NCBI RefSeq assembly: GCF_029258205.1
Contig: NZ_JARHZJ010000036.1
Coordinates: 1-40,795 of the forward strand
From: Clostridium sp.
Lineage (GTDB): Bacteria > Bacillota > Clostridia > Clostridiales > Clostridiaceae
Direction of reading: 5' to 3'
DNA: 40,795 nt
The translations under genes were made by a program, and so were the position numbers. Within the stretch, counting starts at the first letter, position 1. Every line of letters starts with the position of its first letter. Below the pieces are notes generated by a model. The model did not search any database. It worked only from the letters and a program-made list of their open reading frames with translations, and was not told the origin of the DNA. Shown piece by piece: positions 24,335-34,623 of this stretch.

Positions 24335-25510
24335 ATGGCGAGTAAGTTTTATTTACACAAAGGTAAAAATAAAAAAGCTGAACAAGGTAGACCTTGGATA
24401 TATATTGATGAAATAAACGAATATGATGGAGATTATGAAAACGGAGATATAGTTGAGGTTTACAATCACAAAGGTTATTTCCTAGGAAAAGGATATATAA
24501 ATGACAGAAGTAAGATAACTATAAGAATAATGACTAAAAATATAGATGAAGAAATAGATGAGGATTTCTTCAAGAGAAGATTTAAGACTGCATGGGAATA
24601 TAGAAAGAAGATTATAGATACATCTTCATGCAGATTCATCTTTGGAGAGGCCGATTTCCTTCCTGGTCTAACAGTTGATAAATTTGAAGATTATTATGTA
24701 ATTCAAATATCAACTCTTGGAATGGATAAATATAGAGACCTAATCGTTAAAATTCTAGTTGAAGAATATGGCGCTAAAGGTGTCTATGAAAGAAGCGATA
24801 TAAAAACTAGGGAAATAGAAGGTCTAGAGCAAAGAAAAGGATTCTTAACTGAACCCTTTGATACAGATATACAAATAGTTGAAAACGGAGTTAAATACAT
24901 AGTTGATTTAGAAAATGGTCAAAAAACTGGCTTCTTCTTAGATCAAAAAGAAAATAGAGCTGCAATGCATAGAATATGCAAAGATATGGATGTTTTAGAT
25001 TGCTTTACTCATACTGGCTCTTTTGCTTTAAATGCAGGTATAGCAGGAGCTAAATCAGTTTTAGGAATAGATGTATCTCAACATGCAGTAGACTGTGCTA
25101 CTAGAAATGCTGAACTTAACAACCTTCAAGATAGAGTTAAATTTGAAAAGCATAACGCCTTTGATGTATTAGGAGATTGGTCAAGAGAAGGAAAACAATT
25201 TGATGTTGTTATTTTAGATCCACCAGCTTTCACAAAATCAAGAAATACTGTTAAGCAAGCAATAAGAGGATATAAAGAAATAAACCTTAGAGGAATTAAA
25301 ATGGTTAAAGAAGGTGGTTACTTCGCTACATGTTCTTGTTCACATTATATGGACGAAGAGCAATTAAAGAAAACTGTAGCTGAGGCTGCTCATGACGCTA
25401 GAAGAACTTTAAGACAAGTAGAAGTTAGAACTCAAAGTGCAGATCACCCTATACTTTGGAACTCTGATGAATCATATTATTTAAAATTCTTTATATTCCA
25501 AGTATTCTAA
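24335..25510 (+). CDS. PUA-domain rRNA methyltransferase (RlmI-like)
   Basis: Encodes 391 residues with GGAAGGAG ahead of the ATG. A PUA RNA-binding domain covers about 1-80 (KGKNKKAEQGRPWIYIDEI). The Rossmann SAM-binding domain begins near 215: DCFTHTGSFALNA, VLGIDVS, VVILDPPAFTKS. The segment YFATCSCSHYM near 328 supplies the cysteine of the 5-methylcytosine chemistry seen in RlmI, which methylates C1962 of 23S rRNA. Homologues that act on other rRNA positions exist, so the target is inferred. It is monocistronic and cytoplasmic. Confidence 0.87.
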   Translation: MASKFYLHKGKNKKAEQGRPWIYIDEINEYDGDYENGDIVEVYNHKGYFLGKGYINDRSKITIRIMTKNIDEEIDEDFFKRRFKTAWEYRKKIIDTSSCRFIFGEADFLPGLTVDKFEDYYVIQISTLGMDKYRDLIVKILVEEYGAKGVYERSDIKTREIEGLEQRKGFLTEPFDTDIQIVENGVKYIVDLENGQKTGFFLDQKENRAAMHRICKDMDVLDCFTHTGSFALNAGIAGAKSVLGIDVSQHAVDCATRNAELNNLQDRVKFEKHNAFDVLGDWSREGKQFDVVILDPPAFTKSRNTVKQAIRGYKEINLRGIKMVKEGGYFATCSCSHYMDEEQLKKTVAEAAHDARRTLRQVEVRTQSADHPILWNSDESYYLKFFIFQVF

Positions 25511-25840
25511 AAAAAATTTTTAAGTTTATGTATATTAAAAATTAAATTGGTTAATATAATAGTGTAGCAAGAAAAGATATAATTTTAATATCTTAAATTA
25601 TAGATAAAGAGGTGTCTTACAAAATAGGCATACACTCTAAAATTTGTATTTAAGTATTAATAAATAAATTAAATATTAAATATATTATTACTATGAGGTG
25701 CTTTACAAAAATGGCATACACTCATTAAATAGTCATAATAAATTTAAATATTTAAAAATATCTATTTTAAGCTACTCAATAGTTAGGACTGTTTATTCTA
25801 TCCTAATTAATGTACATATAATATTAGATGTATTAAAAGA
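25511..25840. repeat. Intergenic region with a paired 29-bp repeat
   Basis: Two direct copies lie at 25609-25637 and 25695-25723, 86 bp apart, agreeing at 25 of 29 positions. Both share GAGGTG at the start, TTACAAAA inside and GGCATACACTC at the end. Each copy has roughly complementary ends (GAGGTG/CACTC), like an insertion-sequence terminus. No transposase frame lies between them. The rest of the region is AT-rich, with no gene seen. Confidence 0.65.
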
Positions 25841-25870
25841 GAAAGGTATCTGAAAACTCAGATACCTTTC
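25841..25870 (-). terminator. Terminator of the glpA operon
   Basis: A 13-bp stem (GAAAGGTATCTGA and its complement) with a 4-nt loop lies 10 bp after the last stop codon. On the minus strand the tail is T-rich. Confidence 0.88.
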
Positions 25871-25879
25871 TTACTTTAT

Positions 25880-26227
25880 TTATGAAACTGTTTTTGCAGA
25901 AACTATACTAACGCCTGTTCCTAAAACATCTTCTATAATTACATCTCCAACCTTAATTGGAAGTTTAACAGAAGCCTTGTTAATTTCTTTCATTACATCA
26001 AATATCATTCCCTTTGGAATAGGTTCCTCTGTTTTAACTGGTATAACCATATTATCACAACCATCTATTTTAACAGTTGAAGTTACTATTCTAGTTGGAT
26101 TTTTAACCTCGTTTAATCCATAAATTTCTCCTCTTTTACATGTGTTTCCTGTAACCTTTTCTAACTCTGTATCTACTGTTAAATGACATCCTCTAGGACA
26201 TACTATACATATTAATTCTTTTATCAT
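25880..26227 (-). CDS. DUF1667 cysteine-rich protein
   Basis: Encodes 115 residues; its ATG follows the stop of the oxidoreductase by two bases, so translation is coupled. Four cysteines sit near the N-terminus, C7, C10, C14 and C30 (CIVCPRGC, then GNTCKRG). This is a good ligand set for a [4Fe-4S] cluster, as in molybdopterin-oxidoreductase N-termini. The rest is beta-rich (PTRIVTSTVKIDG, VPVKT-like and VIIEDVLGTGV). The family commonly follows a glpA-like gene and a FAD/NAD oxidoreductase, the order seen here. It is likely an electron-transfer or membrane-linking subunit of that glycerol-3-phosphate dehydrogenase. That role is inferred from context. Confidence 0.85.
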   Translation of the reverse strand: MIKELICIVCPRGCHLTVDTELEKVTGNTCKRGEIYGLNEVKNPTRIVTSTVKIDGCDNMVIPVKTEEPIPKGMIFDVMKEINKASVKLPIKVGDVIIEDVLGTGVSIVSAKTVS

Positions 26228-26229
26228 TA

Positions 26230-27483
26230 TTATTCACCATCCTCTAATGAAATTGTTATTGCTCCTTTAGCATTTTTAAGCTTATCTTTAAGTATTGTAA
26301 TTCTCTCCATTTCTGCAGGAACAACATGAGATTTCTTAAAGCTTTGAATAACATTTCCTTCTTCATCTCTAACTACTATTTTTTTATTTTCAAATACATT
26401 TCTAACTCTCATAAATACATTTAAATTTCCATCTAAAGATTCAATTTCAAATTTTTGAGGAACTGTATAACTTATATTTTCTCCATTTTTTATTTCAGTG
26501 AAATTATTTAATCTCTTTTTACCTTTAATATATTTAGCAGCATTTCTTCCTGCATTCTTAGCTTCCTCAGTTACAAAGTCAACTAAGTCATGAACATGGA
26601 CAACATTACCACAGGCAAATATACCTTCTCTATTTGTTTCCATACTTTCAGAAACTACAAGTCCATTAGTTCTAAAGTCTAATTCAACTCCTGCATTTTT
26701 TGAAAGCTCATTTTCTGGTATTAATCCAACTGATAATAATAGTGTATCAGCATCAAATTCTATCTCAGTACCTTTTATAGGTTGTCTATTTTCATCAACC
26801 TTAGCTATAATAACCTTTTCTAATCTTCCATCACCTTTAACGTCAATAACTGTATGAGATAAGTATAGTGGAATTCCATAATCCTCTAAACATTGAACAA
26901 TATTTCTAGTTAATCCATTTGAATAAGGCATAAGTTCAACAACAGCCTCTACCTTAGCTCCTTCAAGAGTCATTCTCCTAGCCATTATAAGACCAATATC
27001 CCCAGATCCTAAGATAACTACTTTTTTACCTACCATATAACCTTCCATATTAATAAATCTTTGAGCAGCTCCAGCTGTAAATATTCCTGATGGTCTATCT
27101 CCTGGAATACTTATAGCTCCTCTTGTTCTTTCACGACATCCCATGGCAAGTACTATAGCTTCAGCTTCTATTGTTAAATATCCTTTTTCAGTATTTATAG
27201 CATGTATTGTTTTTCCTTCTATTTCTAAAACCATTGTATCTAACATAACTTCTATGTTAGTTCCTTCTACCATATCAATAAATCTTCCAGCATATTCAGG
27301 TCCTGTAAGTTCTTCTTTAAAGGTATGAAGACCAAATCCGTTATGAATACATTGATTTAATATTCCACCTAGTTCTTTATCTCTTTCTATAATTAATATT
27401 TTTTCTACTCCGTTTTCATGAGCTTCATAAGCTGCTGCTAATCCTGCTGGGCCTCCACCTACAACTACTAAATCATATTTCAT
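26230..27483 (-). CDS. FAD/NAD(P)-dependent oxidoreductase of the glpA cluster
   Basis: Encodes 417 residues with AGGAGGA ahead of the ATG. The first dinucleotide fold has VVGGGPAGLAAAYEA (6-20) for FAD. The second has VVILGSGDIGLIMARR near 153-168 for NAD(P)H. The segment FACGNVVHVHDLVDFV near 288 closes the FAD site. There are no redox-active CxxC pairs of the thioredoxin-reductase type. It lies 12 bp behind glpA and is coupled to the DUF1667 gene. It probably passes electrons between the glycerol-3-phosphate dehydrogenase and NAD(P), forming a soluble or membrane-bound complex in place of GlpB/GlpC. The electron acceptor is not known. Confidence 0.85.
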   Translation of the reverse strand: MKYDLVVVGGGPAGLAAAYEAHENGVEKILIIERDKELGGILNQCIHNGFGLHTFKEELTGPEYAGRFIDMVEGTNIEVMLDTMVLEIEGKTIHAINTEKGYLTIEAEAIVLAMGCRERTRGAISIPGDRPSGIFTAGAAQRFINMEGYMVGKKVVILGSGDIGLIMARRMTLEGAKVEAVVELMPYSNGLTRNIVQCLEDYGIPLYLSHTVIDVKGDGRLEKVIIAKVDENRQPIKGTEIEFDADTLLLSVGLIPENELSKNAGVELDFRTNGLVVSESMETNREGIFACGNVVHVHDLVDFVTEEAKNAGRNAAKYIKGKKRLNNFTEIKNGENISYTVPQKFEIESLDGNLNVFMRVRNVFENKKIVVRDEEGNVIQSFKKSHVVPAEMERITILKDKLKNAKGAITISLEDGE

Positions 27484-27495
27484 AACTAAATCCTC

Positions 27496-28926
27496 CTACT
27501 TTGTTTTTCCACTTATTATGTATGAACCATTTTTATCTAAAAGCACTTCTTCTATATTCATTCCAGTTTCACGAGATATTATTTCTTGAACTCTAGGTCC
27601 ACAGAAACCACCTTGACATCTTCCACAACCTGGACGACATCTTCTCTTAACTCCATCAATAGTTCTAGCTCCTAAAGTTCTATTTATACTATCAACAATC
27701 TCTCCCTCAGTTATATTTTCACATCTACAAATTATTCTTCCATATCTACTATCTTTTTTAATTAAATTTGCCTTTTCTTCAGGAGAAAGTTCTATAAAGT
27801 GTACTTGTTCTCTTTTTTCATTGAAATTATCTTTTTTCTCTAAAGCTAATCCACTTTCACCAAGCATTTTAACTACATCTACTGCAATAGCTGGTGCTGA
27901 ACTTAAACCTGGTGATTTTATTCCTGCTACATCAAAGAATCCTTTTACATCTTTAGCTTCTCCGATTATGAAATCAGGCTTATCAGCTATAGCACGAAGT
28001 CCTGAAAAATTTCTAATATTTTCTCTAAAATTAACTTTGTCAGTTGTTTTTAAAGAAACTTCTCTAACCTTAGCTAATCCATCATACTCTGTAGAAACTG
28101 AATCTTTATCACAAGTATCAATAGCATCTGGGCCAACTAATAAGTTCCCATGAACTGTTGGAGTAACTAAAACCCCTTTTCCAAGTTTAGTTGGACATTG
28201 GAATATTGTCTTTTCAAATAATATTCCTTGACTCTTATCTAAAACATAATATTCACCTTTTCTAGGAATTATCTTAAATTCTTCCTTACAAACCATATTG
28301 TGAATTTCATCTGCATAAATACCTGCTGCATTTACTATGAATCTAGCCTCTACTATGTCTCCATCTTCAAGTTTTATTTTGAAATTTTCATCTTTTTCAA
28401 TACCAACAACTTTAGAATTTAGTCTTAATTCTCCTCCATTGTCGATAGCATTTTCTGAAAGAGCTATAGTAAATTCATATGCTCCAACAATTCCTCCTGT
28501 TGGGCAGAACAAAGCACTCTTTACATCTTTATTTAAGTTTGGTTCCATTTCTAAAACTTCTTCTTTTGATAAAAGTCTTAAACCTTCTACTCCATTTTTA
28601 ATTCCTCTATTATATAAAACCTCTAATTCTTTTTGGTCATCTTCATCAAAACCTATAATTAATGATCCATTTCTCTTAAAAGGAACTGATAAGTCTTTAC
28701 AAAGCTCATCAAACATCTTGTTTCCTTCAACATTATATTTTGCCATTAATGTTCCTGGTTCTGGATCATATCCTGAATGGACAATTGCTGAATTTGCTTT
28801 AGATGCTCCCATAGCAACGTCATTTTCTTTTTCTAATTCTACAACTTTTAAATTATATTTTGTTAATTCTCTAAATATTGCTCCACCTATTACTCCAGAT
28901 CCTATAATTGCTACATCATAAATCAT
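27496..28926 (-). CDS. glpA: Glycerol-3-phosphate dehydrogenase, GlpA-type with BFD domain
   Basis: Encodes 476 residues with AAAGGAGC ahead of the ATG. The DAO-type FAD fold opens with AIIGSGVIGGAIFREL (6-21) and includes ANSAIVHSGYDPEPGTLMAKY near 45-65. The C-terminal 60 residues are a BFD-like [2Fe-2S] domain: CRCENITEGEIV near 402, then RRCRPGCGRCQGGFCGPRV near 440. That domain has the canonical C-Q-G-G-F-C ending. It oxidises glycerol-3-phosphate to dihydroxyacetone phosphate, feeding glycolysis. It is first in a three-gene unit with its own promoter, cre-like site and terminator leader. A related family annotation is 2-hydroxyglutarate oxidase, but the glpF-glpP-glpK neighbours settle the role. 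Confidence 0.9.
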   Translation of the reverse strand: MIYDVAIIGSGVIGGAIFRELTKYNLKVVELEKENDVAMGASKANSAIVHSGYDPEPGTLMAKYNVEGNKMFDELCKDLSVPFKRNGSLIIGFDEDDQKELEVLYNRGIKNGVEGLRLLSKEEVLEMEPNLNKDVKSALFCPTGGIVGAYEFTIALSENAIDNGGELRLNSKVVGIEKDENFKIKLEDGDIVEARFIVNAAGIYADEIHNMVCKEEFKIIPRKGEYYVLDKSQGILFEKTIFQCPTKLGKGVLVTPTVHGNLLVGPDAIDTCDKDSVSTEYDGLAKVREVSLKTTDKVNFRENIRNFSGLRAIADKPDFIIGEAKDVKGFFDVAGIKSPGLSSAPAIAVDVVKMLGESGLALEKKDNFNEKREQVHFIELSPEEKANLIKKDSRYGRIICRCENITEGEIVDSINRTLGARTIDGVKRRCRPGCGRCQGGFCGPRVQEIISRETGMNIEEVLLDKNGSYIISGKTK

Positions 28927-28956
28927 TAAATATCGCTCCTTTTTTAAAAATAAAAA

Positions 28957-29006
28957 AGAACCAAACTCAAAAAAGACATAAAGATATCCTTTTTGTGTTT
29001 AGCTCT
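28957..29006 (-). promoter_or_regulatory. GlpP-type antitermination leader of glpA
   Basis: On the minus strand a 20-bp arm beginning AGAGCTAAACACAAAAAGG pairs, with a few wobbles and mismatches, with an arm ending in GAGTTTGGTTCT followed by six Ts. This is an intrinsic terminator between promoter and glpA. Its 5' arm resembles that of the glpF leader (AGAGTTAAACACGAG), as expected if one RNA-binding antiterminator, GlpP, reads both. Confidence 0.75.
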
Positions 29007-29053
29007 ATTCTCTCTTATACACAAAATTAAAATTATTTATTAGCTTTTATCTA

Positions 29054-29082
29054 ATTATATCACATTTCTGTAAATGTTTCCA
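29054..29082 (-). promoter_or_regulatory. glpA promoter with overlapping cre-like site
   Basis: On the minus strand TATAAT lies at 29054-29059, preceded by TGTGA. TGGAAACATTTACA at 29069-29082 (plus strand TGTAAATGTTTCCA) matches the cre pattern at 12 of 14 positions. It covers the place where the -35 must lie, so CcpA binding would block RNA polymerase. Confidence 0.6.
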
Positions 29083-29090
29083 GACTTTTT

Positions 29091-30599
<1,509 letters not shown>

Positions 30600-30612
30600 T
30601 CACCTCTTAATT

Positions 30613-31173
30613 TTATATCTTCCAAATATCCTCTCTTGTTGTAGATATACATGTTGCTCCTGATTTCAAAGCTTCCATAACATCTTCTTTATCTGAAATT
30701 AAGCCACCTACTATTAATGGTTTTTGTATCGTTGTTGATAACTGTTTAATAATCTTAAATAATAACCCTGGTAACATTTCTACTGCATCACATTCATCAA
30801 CTAAGTGATTTTTTGTACTTTGAAAAGAAAGACTATCTAAAATGAAAACTCTCTGAATAGCTACTAACCCTATTTTTTTTGCACTTTTTACTATTTGAGC
30901 CTTAGTACTTATTATTCCATCAAACTTAGTTTTCTCTTTCAAATATTCTAAAACTATTTCTCTATTTGTAAGTCCATCAACTAAATCTATGTGTAATATT
31001 CCAACCTTATTTTTTTCTGATATTTTATTTGAAATTTCTATAATATCCATAATATTACCGAATAAAACAAAAATTACATCTACATCTGCTTCTAATGCCT
31101 TATCTAATTGATTCATATCCTTTACAGCTGCCACAATAGGGTTGTCCTCAAGTATTCTTCTAAAATTAATCAT
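30613..31173 (-). CDS. glpP: Glycerol uptake operon antiterminator
   Basis: Encodes 186 residues with AAGGAGG ahead of the ATG. It is a TIM-barrel-like protein of the GlpP family: NPIVAAVKDMNQLDKAL (11-27), HIDLVDGLTNREIVLEYL near 81-98, LPGLLFKII near 133, and GGLISDKEDVMEALKSGAT near 156. In Bacillus, GlpP with glycerol-3-phosphate binds leader RNA of glp genes and lets polymerase pass a terminator. It is encoded between glpF and glpK, so it would amplify its own operon. Both glp units here carry suitable leaders, which supports a working circuit. Confidence 0.92.
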   Translation of the reverse strand: MINFRRILEDNPIVAAVKDMNQLDKALEADVDVIFVLFGNIMDIIEISNKISEKNKVGILHIDLVDGLTNREIVLEYLKEKTKFDGIISTKAQIVKSAKKIGLVAIQRVFILDSLSFQSTKNHLVDECDAVEMLPGLLFKIIKQLSTTIQKPLIVGGLISDKEDVMEALKSGATCISTTREDIWKI

Positions 31174-31215
31174 TATAAATAGCCTCCTTAAAATTGTCCA
31201 AAAATTAATATCTAA

Positions 31216-31923
31216 TTAAAATATACTTGTATATACGATTGCTCCTGCTATAGCTCCAAGTATTGGTCCTACAATTGGAATCCAAGCATAAGCCCAATCT
31301 GAGCCTCCTTTATTTTTCATAGGAAGCAAGAAATGTGCAAGTCTAGGTGAAAAATCTCTAGCTGGATTGATTGCATATCCAGTTGGTCCTCCTAAAGATA
31401 CTCCTATAACTAAAATTAATAATCCAACAGCTATAGGCATAATTCCTTCTGCCATTTTCGCATCACCAAGTCCTAGAATTCCAAACATTAAAACGAAAGT
31501 ACCTATAAATTCAGCAAAAAAATTCCATTTAAAATTTCTAATAGCTGGTATAGTACAAAATGTACCAAGCTTTGCATCATGATCTTCAGTAGATTCAAAA
31601 TGAGTATAATAAGTTAAATAAACAAGTACAGCTCCTATAAAAGCTCCTATAAATTGTGCTATACAGAAGATTATAACTTGATTCCATGTCAATCCTCCAG
31701 TTATACCTAATGCAATAGTTACTGCTGGATTAAATACAGCTCCACTCACCCTAGAAAATATATAGACAGGAATTGCAACTGCTATTGCCCATCCTACAGT
31801 GACTACAATAAGATCTGCTCCATTTCCCTTCGTTTTCTTAAGAACTATATTTGCAACTACTCCATCCCCTAATAATATCAAAAGTGCAGTTCCAAAAAGT
31901 TCAGCCAAGAATTGATTTACCAT
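31216..31923 (-). CDS. glpF: Glycerol facilitator
   Basis: Encodes 235 residues with AGGTGGTGGAG ahead of the ATG. It is an MIP-family channel with six membrane helices and two pore half-helices. The pore motifs are FNPAVTIALG near residue 66 and INPARDFSPRLAH near 186. The D after NPAR is the mark of glycerol facilitators as opposed to water channels. It admits glycerol across the membrane for GlpK to trap. It is the first gene of the glpF-glpP-glpK unit and is read through the leader terminator at 31981-32023. Confidence 0.95.
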   Translation of the reverse strand: MVNQFLAELFGTALLILLGDGVVANIVLKKTKGNGADLIVVTVGWAIAVAIPVYIFSRVSGAVFNPAVTIALGITGGLTWNQVIIFCIAQFIGAFIGAVLVYLTYYTHFESTEDHDAKLGTFCTIPAIRNFKWNFFAEFIGTFVLMFGILGLGDAKMAEGIMPIAVGLLILVIGVSLGGPTGYAINPARDFSPRLAHFLLPMKNKGGSDWAYAWIPIVGPILGAIAGAIVYTSIF

Positions 31924-31980
31924 GACTCTCCACCACCTAGTAATTAATATATTTAATTTTAAAAAAGCTTAAAATAAAAA

Positions 31981-32023
31981 AGAGCTAAACAAAAAAAATC
32001 AAATTTTTCTCGTGTTTAACTCT
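31981..32023 (-). promoter_or_regulatory. GlpP-type antitermination leader of glpF
   Basis: On the minus strand AGAGTTAAACA pairs with TGTTTAGCTCT (one wobble), then a run of six Ts. The stem encloses an A/T-rich loop. It is an intrinsic terminator between the glpF promoter and start. Its 5' arm matches the glpA leader. Confidence 0.75.
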
Positions 32024-32084
32024 AAATACTCCTACACAAGTTGAACATATACGTATATATTTTTTGTTGTTTTTTACAATATTT

Positions 32085-32113
32085 ATTTTAACACCTCTTG
32101 AAACTGTTTTCAA
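32085..32113 (-). promoter_or_regulatory. glpF promoter with overlapping cre-like site
   Basis: On the minus strand TTGAAA (32108-32113), 17 bp, TAAAAT (32085-32090) is a good promoter. The palindrome TGAAACTGTTTTCA at 32099-32112 matches the cre pattern at 12 of 14 and lies on the -35. Its centre is TG instead of CG on this strand, so affinity may be lower. Confidence 0.65.
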
Positions 32114-32146
32114 TAAATTAAAAATTTAACAATCTTTCCATAAAAT

Positions 32147-32182
32147 AAAAAAAGAGGATGTTAACTTTAATCCCCTCTTTTT
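32147..32182 (-). terminator. Terminator of the small lipoprotein gene
   Basis: AAAAAAGAGG and CCTCTTTTTT arms enclose about 15 nt, with seven Ts on the minus strand. It lies just after the stop codon. Confidence 0.75.
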
Positions 32183-32186
32183 TGCA

Positions 32187-32630
32187 TTATTTATCAAATA
32201 ATAATTGTTCTATTTGTGATTCTAAATTTTGTATCGCTATTGGATCTGCACAATTACCATCTAAAATATTTTGATAGTTATCTATTAATTGTTCTATATC
32301 TTCTATAGATTGATTTATATTTTTATCACTTTTTGGAGTGATTTTTTTAATTTCTTTTAAATTTTCTAAAGCTTTTGTCTTACAATCATTCCACTGATTA
32401 ATTTCTTTATTTTGGAATACCTCTTCAAATTCCTCTTTAACCTGAAGATAAACTTCTGATACATTATTAGTTAAACGATCATTATTTATAACTTTAAGTT
32501 TATTATGTGTAGTTGAAACAGCCTTATTCCCATAAGTACTTTTATCAGATGAATTATTAGAACTTCCGCATCCAACTAATTGTAATCCCATTATGGAAGA
32601 AATAAGAACTACTAATAACTTTTTCTTCAT
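32187..32630 (-). CDS. Small lipoprotein, unknown
   Basis: The ATG at 32630 lies 9 bases after AAGGGG and gives 147 residues. An ATG three codons upstream abuts the ribosome site and is unlikely. The lipobox LVGC places the lipidated cysteine at residue 21. A Ser/Asn-rich linker follows, then about 100 residues of predicted helix (VYLQVKEEFEEVFQ, LEQ-rich end). It should be anchored on the outer face of the membrane. I recognise no family. It is a single gene just upstream of the glp region in the same direction. Confidence 0.78.
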   Translation of the reverse strand: MKKKLLVVLISSIMGLQLVGCGSSNNSSDKSTYGNKAVSTTHNKLKVINNDRLTNNVSEVYLQVKEEFEEVFQNKEINQWNDCKTKALENLKEIKKITPKSDKNINQSIEDIEQLIDNYQNILDGNCADPIAIQNLESQIEQLLFDK

Positions 32631-32639
32631 TAAAAACAT

Positions 32640-32896
32640 CCCCTTATAAAATATCTAATTATATACACATAATATATTTTTAAATACATATTAACAAATT
32701 AAATTTTTTAACTATTTACCAACAAATTAAACATAAAGTATTAATATTAAAAGTTTAATAACTTTTTTAATATATTTTATCAAGATATTTCTTTTTGTTT
32801 TAAAAACATTACATTAAAAGTAGTTTTTATTTATATTATTTTATTTACTTTTATAAAAATAATTCACAAAACTTATTATCTTGTCACTTTAACTTA
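32640..32896. other. Intergenic region, nothing recognised
   Basis: Extremely AT-rich sequence. It must hold the lipoprotein promoter and the 3' end of the comB-family transcript. I could not identify a clear terminator, repeat or small gene. Confidence 0.4.
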
Positions 32897-33619
32897 CTAT
32901 TGTATAGTCTTTATTTCACCATTTTTAAACTCAAAAACTAAATCTATTAAATTCTTTGTAGAACAATACTTTAAATCTTCTTCTAACCCTAAACTTTTAA
33001 GAATATTATAGTGTTTAGCATCTTTTATAAATTCTTCTATTACTCCACTACTTTCATAAACATATTTAGCTATTTTAGCTATATCAGTAAGCTCAGCATC
33101 TTTATTTTTGCATAACTCACTTATTATATAACCTGAACACATAAAGTCATCACTTGAAAACTCACCTTTTGTTCCAGAATTAACAAACACTACTTCTTTG
33201 TCCTCATTTTCTAAATATTTAGCTACTGCTCGTCCATTTAATACAGAAGCAACTATGACTTTATCCGCTTTATTACATAAATTTAGCGCTCTAGTTCCAT
33301 TTGTAGTAGACATTATTACATTTTTTCCTTCTACTATTTCACTTTTGTACTCTAATGGAGAATTAGAGAAATCAAATCCATCTATTTTTAGAGCATTTCT
33401 CTCTCCTCCAAGTAAAATTTCTTCACCTAAAGATTTTAATTCTTTTGCTTTTTCAAAAGCCTCTTCAACACTTACTACTGGTATAACCTTTTTAGCTCCA
33501 TTATAAAGTGCTGTTGTAATTACAGATGTAGCCCTTAGCATATCTATAACCACAGCTACCTTTCCTTTAAGTGCTTCACTATCTATATAATCAGCAGAAA
33601 TTATAATATCAATTTTCAT
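32897..33619 (-). CDS. ComB-family 2-phosphosulfolactate phosphatase homologue
   Basis: Encodes 240 residues with GCGAGGT ahead of the ATG. Family motifs are [18 protein letters not shown] (21-38), [20 protein letters not shown] near 70, STTNGTRAL near 103 and [14 protein letters not shown] near 140. Together these match the metal-dependent ComB phosphatases. In methanogens ComB releases phosphate from 2-phosphosulfolactate on the way to coenzyme M. Coenzyme M is not known from this kind of organism, so the real substrate here is unclear. It ends a three-gene minus-strand run, 23 bp after the radical SAM gene, suggesting cotranscription. Confidence 0.85.
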   Translation of the reverse strand: MKIDIIISADYIDSEALKGKVAVVIDMLRATSVITTALYNGAKKVIPVVSVEEAFEKAKELKSLGEEILLGGERNALKIDGFDFSNSPLEYKSEIVEGKNVIMSTTNGTRALNLCNKADKVIVASVLNGRAVAKYLENEDKEVVFVNSGTKGEFSSDDFMCSGYIISELCKNKDAELTDIAKIAKYVYESSGVIEEFIKDAKHYNILKSLGLEEDLKYCSTKNLIDLVFEFKNGEIKTIQ

Positions 33620-33642
33620 ATTTACCTCGCCTTATTTAAAAA

Positions 33643-34578
33643 TTATTCTTCAAAATTCTTTCCTTGATAAATATCATTATCTTCAAGTGCCTTATCAATA
33701 GCATTTAAAACTTCCCATTTTTTCAAACTCCACATAGGACCTATAAGAAGTTGTCTAGGAGCATCTCCTGTTAGCCTATGTATAACCATATTTTGAGGTA
33801 TTATACTTATTGCTTTGCAAATTAAATCGACATACTCTTCTTGAGTTAAGAATTTTAATCTACCTTCTTCATAGTCCTTAACCATTCTTGTTCCTTCCAT
33901 TAGATGAAGTAAGTGTAGTTTTATTCCTTGTGCTCCACATCTAGAAACATAATCAACGGTTTCTAACATTTGCTCTTTACTTTCTCCAGGAAGTCCTAAT
34001 ATACAGTGAACTACAGTATCTATTCCTCTACTTTTTAATCCTTCCATAGCCTTATCAAATACTTCTAAGTCATATCCTCTATTAAAACTTCTAGCAGTAT
34101 CTTCATGAATTGTTTGAAGTCCTAATTCAATCCAAGTATATACCTTTTTGTTCATTTCCTCTAATAAATCTAAAACTTCTTCATTTATACAATCTGGTCT
34201 TGTACCTATAGCAAGAGCAACTACTCCTTCTTTATTAATTGCTTCCTCATATTTTCTTCTTAGTTCTTCAACTGGAGCATATGTATTAGTATACGCTTGA
34301 AAATAAGCTATATATTTTCCTTTTTTCCATTTCTTATTCATCATCTCTTTAACATTATCAAACTGATTCCCAATACTTAAATTTCTTCGTCCAGCATAGT
34401 CTCCTGACCCTTGTGAACTACAAAAAGTACATCCTCCCTTAGCAACCTTTCCGTCTCTATTAGGACATGTAAATCCACCATCTAAACTTATTTTAAATAC
34501 TTTTTCTCCAAATTTTTCTCTTAAAAACATATTTAAATTATTATATCTCTTATCTCCCCATGTTTTTCTTTTTTCCAT
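33643..34578 (-). CDS. TIGR01212-family radical SAM protein (YtqA-like)
   Basis: Encodes 311 residues with AAAGGTGA ahead of the ATG. The cluster motif is the family-specific long form: CPNRDGKVAKGGCTFC near residue 38, with the first cysteine 12 residues from the C-x2-C pair instead of the usual three. Later motifs are AYFQAYTNTYAP near 91, IGTRPDCI near 123, WIELGLQTIHEDTARSFNRG near 146 and VVHCILGLPGE near 190. Homologues (YtqA) are linked with a tRNA wobble-uridine modification pathway alongside YtqB. No ytqB lies here. It is probably cotranscribed with the comB-family gene. Confidence 0.88.
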   Translation of the reverse strand: MEKRKTWGDKRYNNLNMFLREKFGEKVFKISLDGGFTCPNRDGKVAKGGCTFCSSQGSGDYAGRRNLSIGNQFDNVKEMMNKKWKKGKYIAYFQAYTNTYAPVEELRRKYEEAINKEGVVALAIGTRPDCINEEVLDLLEEMNKKVYTWIELGLQTIHEDTARSFNRGYDLEVFDKAMEGLKSRGIDTVVHCILGLPGESKEQMLETVDYVSRCGAQGIKLHLLHLMEGTRMVKDYEEGRLKFLTQEEYVDLICKAISIIPQNMVIHRLTGDAPRQLLIGPMWSLKKWEVLNAIDKALEDNDIYQGKNFEE

Positions 34579-34623
34579 TTATATCACCTTTTCATTAAAA
34601 TCAAAATTTACTTAAAATAAAAA

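Noticed and set aside
28337-28921. 194-codon plus-strand frame inside glpA
   Set aside because: It mirrors the codon bias of glpA on the other strand and has no ribosome site or family features.
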